Source of the DNA: Mytilus galloprovincialis
Taxonomy: Eukaryota; Mollusca; Bivalvia; Mytilida; Mytilidae
DNA: 64,000 nt
Direction of reading: 5' to 3'
Assembly (NCBI RefSeq): GCF_965363235.1
Contig: NC_134843.1
Location: forward strand, 89,933,795-89,997,794
Each line of letters opens with the position of its first letter. Position 1 is the first letter of the stretch. The notes beneath the pieces were generated by a model. It saw nothing but the letters and a program-made list of their open reading frames with translations, ran no database searches and had not been told where the DNA came from. Made by a program: the position numbers and the translations under genes. This document shows positions 54,027 through 64,000 of this stretch, piece by piece.

Positions 54027-54704
54027 ACTCGACTTGCACAAACATTGAATATACAGAATAATGTAAATGTTTTCTGAGAGAAGGTGTTTGCGAAAATGAA
54101 CTTTTTGCAAACATCCTTAAATTCTACACAATAAGTATCTACACATGGCACATTTATGCCGTAGAACCATGTTGGCATTTTATGAATTTGATAGATTTTT
54201 CATATTTTTGTTGTGTAACAACGTGATCATATTACAACCGAATGGAGCCACGGCAATGCACATACACACAGTATAAGAACGAATATACAACGTATGCGTA
54301 ATGAAATCATGTATTTCACTTTGTCAAAACACGCTAAGCTATAGAAAACAACTTATTGGATGGAAAAACATGCTCTTAAACTAATCGCTACTTTGCCGTG
54401 AATAAACTCAAACTGAAACGCTACAGAGAAGAGTAGCGTCATGGCGCATGGCGCACGCAAAGAAATCTCCGTAAATCACTCTCTTTATATTGGGCATGAC
54501 AAACTTCTGCAAGTGCTTCTTTCTAATTTCTTTGCTTCCCCTCTAAGCACGAACTAGAAATAAGTCTATAATAGTCAGTGTTTTCGATTTTTTTTACATG
54601 TGGTCTTTTTTCTAGGTAATGCTACATTTGATGGAGAGAGATAAAAAAAAAATTAATAGCGAGGAAAAGGGGGGACCAAGCTGCATATTTCATGTTGTTT
54701 ATGT

Positions 54705-54821
54705 TACCCACGTAAAGTGGGTGTAGAGAAATTGTCTATAGACTCATTAATTGTTCCTCTCCACGGATATCTTTAGTAAAAGGCGAAAGATATATTCGTG
54801 GTTTGAAGAGAAACCAGAGTA
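54705..54821 (-). ncRNA. U5: U5 snRNA gene
   Basis: Consensus-like complete copy. Confidence 0.85.
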
Positions 54822-55501
54822 ACTCGACTTGCACAAACATTGAATATACAGAATAATGTAAATGTTTTCTGAGAGAAGGTGTTTGCGAAAATGAACTTTT
54901 TGCAAACATCCTTAAATTCTACACAATAAGTATCTACACATGGCACATTTATGCCGTAGAACCATGTTGGCAATTTATGAATTTGATAGATTTTTCATAT
55001 TTTTGTTGTGTAACAACGTGATCATATTACAACCGAATGGAGCCACGGCAATGCACATACACACAGTATAAGAACGAATATACAACGTATGCGTAATGAA
55101 ATCATGTATTTCACTTTGTCAAAACACGCTAAGCTATAGAAAACAACTTATTGGATGGAAAAACATGCTCTTAAACTAATCGCTACTTTGCCGTGAATAA
55201 ACTCAAACTGAAACGCTACAGAGAAGAGTAGCGTCATGGCGCATGGCGCACGCAAAGAAATCTCCGTAAATCACTCTCTTTATATTGGGCATGACAAACT
55301 TCTGCAAGTGCTTCTTTCTAATTTCTTTGCTTCCCCTCTAAGTACGAACTAGAAATAAGTCTATAATAGTCAGTGTTTTCGATTTTTTTTTACATGTGGT
55401 ATTTTTTCTAGGTAATGCTACATTTGATGGAGAGAGATAAAAAAAAAAATTAATAGCGAGGAAAAGGGGGGACCAAGCTGCATATTTCATGTTGTTTATG
55501 T

Positions 55502-55618
55502 TACCCACGTAAAGTGGGTGTAGAGAAATTGTCTATAGACTCATTAATTGTTCCTCTCCACGGATATCTTTAGTAAAAGGCGAAAGATATATTCGTGGTT
55601 TGAAGAGAAACCAGAGTA
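55502..55618 (-). ncRNA. U5: U5 snRNA gene
   Basis: Consensus-like complete copy. Confidence 0.85.
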
Positions 55619-56297
55619 ACTCGACTTGCACAAACATTGAATATACAGAATAATGTAAATGTTTTCTGAGAGAAGGTGTTTGCGAAAATGAACTTTTTGC
55701 AAACATCCTTAAATTCTACACAATAAGTATCTACACATGGCACATTTATGCCGTAGAACCATGTTGGCAATTTATGAATTTGATAGATTTTTCATATTTT
55801 TGTTGTGTAACAACGTGATCATATTACAACCGAATGGAGCCACGGCAATGCACATACACACAGTATAAGAACGAATATACAACGTATGCGTAATGAAATC
55901 ATGTATTTCACTTTGTCAAAACACGCTAAGCTATAGAAAACAACTTATTGGATGGAAAAACATGCTCTTAAACTAATCGCTACTTTGCCGTGAATAAACT
56001 CAAACTGAAACGCTACAGAGAAGAGTAGCGTCATGGCGCATGGCGCACGCAAAGAAATCTCCGTAAATCACTCTCTTTATATTGGGCATGACAAACTTCT
56101 GCAAGTGCTTCTTTCTAATTTCTTTGCTTCCCCTCTAAGCACGAACTAGAAATAAGTCTATAATAGTCAGTGTTTTCGATTTTTTTTTACATGTGGTCTT
56201 TTTTCTAGGTAATGCTACATTTGATGGAGAGAGATAAAAAAAAAATTAATAGCGAGGAAAAGGGGGGACCAAGCTGCATATTTCATGTTGTTTATGT

Positions 56298-56414
56298 TAC
56301 CCACGTAAAGTGGGTGTAGAGAAATTGTCTATAGACTCATTAATTGTTCCTCTCCACGGATATCTTTAGTAAAAGGCGAAAGATATATTCGTGGTTTGAA
56401 GAGAAACCAGAGTA
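56298..56414 (-). ncRNA. U5: U5 snRNA gene
   Basis: Consensus-like complete copy. Confidence 0.85.
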
Positions 56415-57093
56415 ACTCGACTTGCACAAACATTGAATATACAGAATAATGTAAATGTTTTCTGAGAGAAGGTGTTTGCGAAAATGAACTTTTTGCAAAC
56501 ATCCTTAAATTCTACACAATAAGTATCTACACATGGCACATTTATGCCGTAGAACCATGTTGGCAATTTATGAATTTGATAGATTTTTCATATTTTTGTT
56601 GTGTAACAACGTGATCATATTACAACCGAATGGAGCCACGGCAATGCACATACACACAGTATAAGAACGAATATACAACGTATGCGTAATGAAATCATGT
56701 ATTTCACTTTGTCAAAACACGCTAAGCTATAGAAAACAACTTATTGGATGGAAAAACATGCTCTTAAACTAATCGCTACTTTGCCGTGAATAAACTCAAA
56801 CTGAAACGCTACAGAGAAGAGTAGCGTCATGGCGCATGGCGCACGCAAAGAAATCTCCGTAAATCACTCTCTTTATATTGGGCATGACAAACTTCTGCAA
56901 GTGCTTCTTTCTAATTTCTTTGCTTCCCCTCTAAGCACGAACTAGAAATAAGTCTATAATAGTCAGTGTTTTCGATTTTTTTTTACATGTGGTCTTTTTT
57001 CTAGGTAATGCTACATTTGATGGAGAGAGATAAAAAAAAAATTAATAGCGAGGAAAAGGGGGGACCAAGCTGCATATTTCATGTTGTTTATGT

Positions 57094-57210
57094 TACCCAC
57101 GTAAAGTGGGTGTAGAGAAATTGTCTATAGACTCATTAATTGTTCCTCTCCACGGATATCTTTAGTAAAAGGCGAAAGATATATTCGTGGTTTGAAGAGA
57201 AACCAGAGTA
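57094..57210 (-). ncRNA. U5: U5 snRNA gene
   Basis: Consensus-like complete copy. Confidence 0.85.
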
Positions 57211-57888
57211 ACTCGACTTGCACAAACATTGAATATACAGAATAATGTAAATGTTTTCTGAGAGAAGGTGTTTGCGAAAATGAACTTTTTGCAAACATCC
57301 TTAAATTCTACACAATAAGTATCTACACATGGCACATTTATGCCGTAGAACCATGTTGGCAATTTATGAATTTGATAGATTTTTCATATTTTTGTTGTGT
57401 AACAACGTGATCATATTACAACCGAATGGAGCCACGGCAATGCACATACACACAGTATAAGAACGAATATACAACGTATGCGTAATGAAATCATGTATTT
57501 CACTTTGTCAAAACACGCTAAGCTATAGAAAACAACTTATTGGATGGAAAAACATGCTCTTAAACTAATCGCTACTTTGCCGTGAATAAACTCAAACTGA
57601 AACGCTACAGAGAAGAGTAGCGTCATGGCGCATGGCGCACGCAAAGAAATCTCCGTAAATCACTCTCTTTATATTGGGCATGACAAACTTCTGCAAGTGC
57701 TTCTTTCTAATTTCTTTGCTTCCCCTCTAAGCACGAACTAGAAATAAGTCTATAATAGTCAGTGTTTTCGATTTTTTTTACATGTGGTCTTTTTTCTAGG
57801 TAATGCTACATTTGATGGAGAGAGATAAAAAAAAAATTAATAGCGAGGAAAAGGGGGGACCAAGCTGCATATTTCATGTTGTTTATGT

Positions 57889-58005
57889 TACCCACGTAAA
57901 GTGGGTGTAGAGAAATTGTCTATAGACTCATTAATTGTTCCTCTCCACGGATATCTTTAGTAAAAGGCGAAAGATATATTCGTGGTTTGAAGAGAAACCA
58001 GAGTA
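57889..58005 (-). ncRNA. U5: U5 snRNA gene
   Basis: Consensus-like complete copy. Confidence 0.85.
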
Positions 58006-58683
58006 ACTCGACTTGCACAAACATTGAATATACAGAATAATGTAAATGTTTTCTGAGAGAAGGTGTTTGCGAAAATGAACTTTTTGCAAACATCCTTAAA
58101 TTCTACACAATAAGTATCTACACATGGCACATTTATGCCGTAGAACCATGTTGGCAATTTATGAATTTGATAGATTTTTCATATTTTTGTTGTGTAACAA
58201 CGTGATCATATTACAACCGAATGGAGCCACGGCAATGCACATACACACAGTATAAGAACGAATATACAACGTATGCGTAATGAAATCATGTATTTCACTT
58301 TGTCAAAACACGCTAAGCTATAGAAAACAACTTATTGGATGGAAAAACATGCTCTTAAACTAATCGCTACTTTGCCGTGAATAAACTCAAACTGAAACGC
58401 TACAGAGAAGAGTAGCGTCATGGCGCATGGCGCACGCAAAGAAATCTCCGTAAATCACTCTCTTTATATTGGGCATGACAAACTTCTGCAAGTGCTTCTT
58501 TCTAATTTCTTTGCTTCCCCTCTAAGCACGAACTAGAAATAAGTCTATAATAGTCAGTGTTTTCGATTTTTTTTTACATGTGGTCTTTTTTCTAGGTAAT
58601 GCTACATTTGATGGAGAGAGATAAAAAAAAATTAATAGCGAGGAAAAGGGGGGACCAAGCTGCATATTTCATGTTGTTTATGT

Positions 58684-58800
58684 TACCCACGTAAAGTGGG
58701 TGTAGAGAAATTGTCTATAGACTCATTAATTGTTCCTCTCCACGGATATCTTTAGTAAAAGGCGAAAGATATATTCGTGGTTTGAAGAGAAACCAGAGTA
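58684..58800 (-). ncRNA. U5: U5 snRNA gene
   Basis: Complete copy; one variant lies in the upstream conserved block of this unit (gcgaatatg for gcgaaaatg). Confidence 0.85.
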
Positions 58801-59481
58801 ACTCGACTTGCACAAACATTGAATATACAGAATAATGTAAATGTTTTCTGAGAGAAGGTGTTTGCGAATATGAACTTTTTGCAAACATCCTTAAATTCTA
58901 CACAATAAGTATCTACACATGGCACATTTATGCCGTAGAACCATGTTGGCAATTTATGAATTTGATAGATTTTTCATATTTTTGTTGTGTAACAACGTGA
59001 TCATATTACAACCGAATGGAGCCACGGCAATGCACATACACACAGTATAAGAACGAATATACAACGTATGCGTAATGAAATCATGTATTTCACTTTGTCA
59101 AAACACGCTAAGCTATAGAAAACAACTTATTGGATGGAAAAACATGCTCTTAAACTAATCGCTACTTTGCCGTGAATAAACTCAAACTGAAACGCTACAG
59201 AGAAGAGTAGCGTCATGGCGCATGGCGCACGCAAAGAAATCTCCGTAAATCACTCTCTTTATATTGGGCATGACAAACTTCTGCAAGTGCTTCTTTCTAA
59301 TTTCTTTGCTTCCCCTCTAAGCACGAACTAGAAATAAGTCTATAATAGTCAGTGTTTTCGATTTTTTTTTACATGTGGTCTTTTTTCTAGGTAATGCTAC
59401 ATTTGATGGAGAGAGATAAAAAAAAAAAATTAATAGCGAGGAAAAGGGGGGACCAAGCTGCATATTTCATGTTGTTTATGT

Positions 59482-59598
59482 TACCCACGTAAAGTGGGTG
59501 TAGAGAAATTGTCTATAGACTCATTAATTGTTCCTCTCCACGGATATCTTTAGTAAAAGGCGAAAGATATATTCGTGGTTTGAAGAGAAACCAGAGTA
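59482..59598 (-). ncRNA. U5: U5 snRNA gene
   Basis: Consensus-like complete copy. Confidence 0.85.
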
Positions 59599-60277
59599 AC
59601 TCGACTTGCACAAACATTGAATATACAGAATAATGTAAATGTTTTCTGAGAGAAGGTGTTTGCGAAAATGAACTTTTTGCAAACATCCTTAAATTCTACA
59701 CAATAAGTATCTACACATGGCACATTTATGCCGTAGAACCATGTTGGCAATTTATGAATTTGATAGATTTTTCATATTTTTGTTGTGTAACAACGTGATC
59801 ATATTACAACCGAATGGAGCCACGGCAATGCACATACACACAGTATAAGAACGAATATACAACGTATGCGTAATGAAATCATGTATTTCACTTTGTCAAA
59901 ACACGCTAAGCTATAGAAAACAACTTATTGGATGGAAAAACATGCTCTTAAACTAATCGCTACTTTGCCGTGAATAAACTCAAACTGAAACGCTACAGAG
60001 AAGAGTAGCGTCATGGCGCATGGCGCACGCAAAGAAATCTCCGTAAATCACTCTCTTTATATTGGGCATGACAAACTTCTGCAAGTGCTTCTTTCTAATT
60101 TCTTTGCTTCCCCTCTAAGCACGAACTAGAAATAAGTCTATAATAGTCAGTGTTTTCGATTTTTTTTTACATGTGGTCTTTTTTCCAGGTAATGCTACAT
60201 TTGATGGAGAGAGATAAAAAAAAAATTAATAGCGAGGAAAAGGGGGGACCAAGCTGCATATTTCATGTTGTTTATGT

Positions 60278-60394
60278 TACCCACGTAAAGTGGGTGTAGA
60301 GAAATTGTCTATAGACTCATTAATTGTTCCTCTCCACGGATATCTTTAGTAAAAGGCGAAAGATATATTCGTGGTTTGAAGAGAAACCAGAGTA
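60278..60394 (-). ncRNA. U5: U5 snRNA gene
   Basis: Complete copy, bracketed by the linked variants ttttccagg (60186) and cgatttgc (60401) that recur four units later. Confidence 0.85.
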
Positions 60395-61073
60395 ACTCGA
60401 TTTGCACAAACATTGAATATACAGAATAATGTAAATGTTTTCTGAGAGAAGGTGTTTGCGAAAATGAACTTTTTGCAAACATCCTTAAATTCTACACAAT
60501 AAGTATCTACACATGGCACATTTATGCCGTAGAACCATGTTGGCAATTTATGAATTTGATAGATTTTTCATATTTTTGTTGTGTAACAACGTGATCATAT
60601 TACAACCGAATGGAGCCACGGCAATGCACATACACACAGTATAAGAACGAATATACAACGTATGCGTAATGAAATCATGTATTTCACTTTGTCAAAACAC
60701 GCTAAGCTATAGAAAACAACTTATTGGATGGAAAAACATGCTCTTAAACTAATCGCTACTTTGCCGTGAATAAACTCAAACTGAAACGCTACAGAGAAGA
60801 GTAGCGTCATGGCGCATGGCGCACGCAAAGAAATCTCCGTAAATCACTCTCTTTATATTGGGCATGACAAACTTCTGCAAGTGCTTCTTTCTAATTTCTT
60901 TGCTTCCCCTCTAAGCACGAACTAGAAATAAGTCTATAATAGTCAGTGTTTTCGATTTTTTTTTACATGTGGTCTTTTTTCTAGGTAATGCTACATTTGA
61001 TGGAGAGAGATAAAAACAAAATTAATAGCGAGGAAAAGGGGGGACCAAGCTGCATATTTCATGTTGTTTATGT

Positions 61074-61190
61074 TACCCACGTAAAGTGGGTGTAGAGAAA
61101 TTGTCTATAGACTCATTAATTGTTCCTCTCCACGGATATCTTTAGTAAAAGGCGAAAGATATATTCGTGGTTTGAAGAGAAACCAGAGTA
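61074..61190 (-). ncRNA. U5: U5 snRNA gene
   Basis: Consensus-like complete copy. Confidence 0.85.
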
Positions 61191-61869
61191 ACTCGACTTG
61201 CACAAACATTGAATATACAGAATAATGTAAATGTTTTCTGAGAGAAGGTGTTTGCGAAAATGAACTTTTTGCAAACATCCTTAAATTCTACACAATAAGT
61301 ATCTACACATGGCACATTTATGCCGTAGAACCATGTTGGCAATTTATGAATTTGATAGATTTTTCATATTTTTGTTGTGTAACAACGTGATCATATTACA
61401 ACCGAATGGAGCCACGGCAATGCACATACACACAGTATAAGAACGAATATACAACGTATGCGTAATGAAATCATGTATTTCACTTTGTCAAAACACGCTA
61501 AGCTATAGAAAACAACTTATTGGATGGAAAAACATGCTCTTAAACTAATCGCTACTTTGCCGTGAATAAACTCAAACTGAAACGCTACAGAGAAGAGTAG
61601 CGTCATGGCGCATGGCGCACGCAAAGAAATCTCCGTAAATCACTCTCTTTATATTGGGCATGACAAACTTCTGCAAGTGCTTCTTTCTAATTTCTTTGCT
61701 TCCCCTCTAAGCACGAACTAGAAATAAGTCTATAATAGTCAGTGTTTTCGATTTTTTTTTACATGTGGTCTTTTTTCTAGGTAATGCTACATTTGATGGA
61801 GAGAGATAAAAAAAAAATTAATAGCGAGGAAAAGGGGGGACCAAGCTGCATATTTCATGTTGTTTATGT

Positions 61870-61986
61870 TACCCACGTAAAGTGGGTGTAGAGAAATTGT
61901 CTATAGACTCATTAATTGTTCCTCTCCACGGATATCTTTAGTAAAAGGCGAAAGATATATTCGTGGTTTGAAGAGAAACCAGAGTA
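61870..61986 (-). ncRNA. U5: U5 snRNA gene
   Basis: Consensus-like complete copy. Confidence 0.85.
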
Positions 61987-62665
61987 ACTCGACTTGCACA
62001 AACATTGAATATACAGAATAATGTAAATGTTTTCTGAGAGAAGGTGTTTGCGAAAATGAACTTTTTGCAAACATCCTTAAATTCTACACAATAAGTATCT
62101 ACACATGGCACATTTATGCCGTAGAACCATGTTGGCAATTTATGAATTTGATAGATTTTTCATATTTTTGTTGTGTAACAACGTGATCATATTACAACCG
62201 AATGGAGCCACGGCAATGCACATACACACAGTATAAGAACGAATATACAACGTATGCGTAATGAAATCATGTATTTCACTTTGTCAAAACACGCTAAGCT
62301 ATAGAAAACAACTTATTGGATGGAAAAACATGCTCTTAAACTAATCGCTACTTTGCCGTGAATAAACTCAAACTGAAACGCTACAGAGAAGAGTAGCGTC
62401 ATGGCGCATGGCGCACGCAAAGAAATCTCCGTAAATCACTCTCTTTATATTGGGCATGACAAACTTCTGCAAGTGCTTCTTTCTAATTTCTTTGCTTCCC
62501 CTCTAAGCACGAACTAGAAATAAGTCTATAATAGTCAGTGTTTTCGATTTTTTTTTACATGTGGTCTTTTTTCTAGGTAATGCTACATTTGATGGAGAGA
62601 GATAAAAAAAAAATTAATAGCGAGGAAAAGGGGGGACCAAGCTGCATATTTCATGTTGTTTATGT

Positions 62666-62782
62666 TACCCACGTAAAGTGGGTGTAGAGAAATTGTCTAT
62701 AGACTCATTAATTGTTCCTCTCCACGGATATCTTTAGTAAAAGGCGAAAGATATATTCGTGGTTTGAAGAGAAACCAGAGTA
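62666..62782 (-). ncRNA. U5: U5 snRNA gene
   Basis: Consensus-like complete copy. Confidence 0.85.
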
Positions 62783-63461
62783 ACTCGACTTGCACAAACA
62801 TTGAATATACAGAATAATGTAAATGTTTTCTGAGAGAAGGTGTTTGCGAAAATGAACTTTTTGCAAACATCCTTAAATTCTACACAATAAGTATCTACAC
62901 ATGGCACATTTATGCCGTAGAACCATGTTGGCAATTTATGAATTTGATAGATTTTTCATATTTTTGTTGTGTAACAACGTGATCATATTACAACCGAATG
63001 GAGCCACGGCAATGCACATACACACAGTATAAGAACGAATATACAACGTATGCGTAATGAAATCATGTATTTCACTTTGTCAAAACACGCTAAGCTATAG
63101 AAAACAACTTATTGGATGGAAAAACATGCTCTTAAACTAATCGCTACTTTGCCGTGAATAAACTCAAACTGAAACGCTACAGAGAAGAGTAGCGTCATGG
63201 CGCATGGCGCACGCAAAGAAATCTCCGTAAATCACTCTCTTTATATTGGGCATGACAAACTTCTGCAAGTGCTTCTTTCTAATTTCTTTGCTTCCCCTCT
63301 AAGCACGAACTAGAAATAAGTCTATAATAGTCAGTGTTTTCGATTTTTTTTTACATGTGGTCTTTTTTCCAGGTAATGCTACATTTGATGGAGAGAGATA
63401 AAAAAAAAATTAATAGCGAGGAAAAGGGGGGACCAAGCTGCATATTTCATGTTGTTTATGT

Positions 63462-63578
63462 TACCCACGTAAAGTGGGTGTAGAGAAATTGTCTATACAC
63501 TCATTAATTGTTCCTCTCCACGGATATCTTTAGTAAAAGGCGAAAGATATATTCGTGGTTTGAAGAGAAACCAGAGTA
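63462..63578 (-). ncRNA. U5: U5 snRNA gene
   Basis: Complete copy with one substitution between the Sm region and stem I (tatacactc for tatagactc) and the linked flanking variants shared with the copy at 60278. Confidence 0.85.
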
Positions 63579-64000
63579 ACTCGATTTGCACAAACATTGA
63601 ATATACAGAATAATGTAAATGTTTTCTGAGAGAAGGTGTTTGCGAAAATGAACTTTTTGCAAACATCCTTAAATTCTACACAATAAGTATCTACACATGG
63701 CACATTTATGCCGTAGAACCATGTTGGCAATTTATGAATTTGATAGATTTTTCATATTTTTGTTGTGTAACAACGTGATCATATTACAACCGAATGGAGC
63801 CACGGCAATGCACATACACACAGTATAAGAACGAATATACAACGTATGCGTAATGAAATCATGTATTTCACTTTGTCAAAACACGCTAAGCTATAGAAAA
63901 CAACTTATTGGATGGAAAAACATGCTCTTAAACTAATCGCTACTTTGCCGTGAATAAACTCAAACTGAAACGCTACAGAGAAGAGTAGCGTCATGGCGCA

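Larger units (their letters stand above)
33763..64000 (-). repeat. U5 snRNA gene array, third segment (~38 units, continues past window)
   Basis: Tandem ~796-bp units, by eye about 99 percent identical. Each contains a U5 gene (minus), the 35-bp upstream block, a U6 relic (plus), a T9 tract, an A9-type tract and a GGGGGG block. Unit length varies mainly by homopolymer slippage. Exceptions: two units lack the U5 3' hairpin (34.47 and 36.07 kb), one has a tail insertion (41.7 kb), and one unit is only 311 bp (45705-46015). Confidence 0.95.

Noticed and set aside
12549-64000. Array considered as a CRISPR or ordinary non-coding satellite
   Set aside because: Unit length and uniform spacers exclude CRISPR; U5 in each unit makes it a gene array.

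Overview
The window looks like nuclear DNA of a bivalve mollusc, probably a marine mussel (Mytilus-like). It is AT-rich and packed with nested mobile elements, it holds a spliceosomal snRNA gene array, and several dispersed repeats resemble ones I associate with bivalve genomes. The species call is inference; no host gene here fixes it.

Layout. 1-9.2 kb is a repeat graveyard: a BEL/Pao-like fossil, a small inverted-repeat element (933-1496), a LINE remnant split by a 1.3-kb element made of 169-bp tandem units (2198-3500), two more tandem-unit repeats, the last exon of an exonuclease-domain gene (6900-7673, minus), another LINE tail and a 270-bp inverted-repeat element. 9.3-12.55 kb is a decayed CR1-like LINE on the plus strand, cut off inside its reverse transcriptase.

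From 12,549 to the end the window is essentially one tandem array of a ~796-bp unit, broken by two large insertions. Each unit carries a U5 spliceosomal snRNA gene on the minus strand, with invariant loop I, a paired stem and a 3' hairpin, and on the plus strand a degenerate U6 snRNA-like relic. I count 45 U5 copies, about 39 of them uninterrupted. Between the edge unit and the central array the U5 part differs by about 2 percent while the spacer differs by about 10 percent. A perfectly conserved 35-bp block lies 40-74 bp upstream of U5, where a proximal sequence element would be expected.

Insertion 1 (13,412-23,347) is an I-group LINE (endonuclease, reverse transcriptase, RNase H; minus strand) with an 11-bp target duplication just 5' of a U5 gene. 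It was later invaded by a 4.1-kb transposon with long inverted arms (15,134-19,218) and a 0.8-kb element full of CGTACG palindromes (22,313-23,118). Insertion 2 (27,285-33,762) is a LINE of the L1/Tx1 type with two open, apparently intact ORFs, inserted in the sense direction exactly in loop I of a U5 gene. It contains a perfect 120-bp palindromic element and a mussel-type repeat.

Main discovery candidate: two other U5 copies (12.57 kb and 41.7 kb) carry tiny A-tail insertions with 17-bp target duplications in the same loop-I site. Together with the full-length LINE this points to a LINE lineage that targets U5 snRNA genes. The Tx1 clade is known for RNA-gene targets such as U2 snRNA and 5S rRNA; I know of no described U5-specific member.
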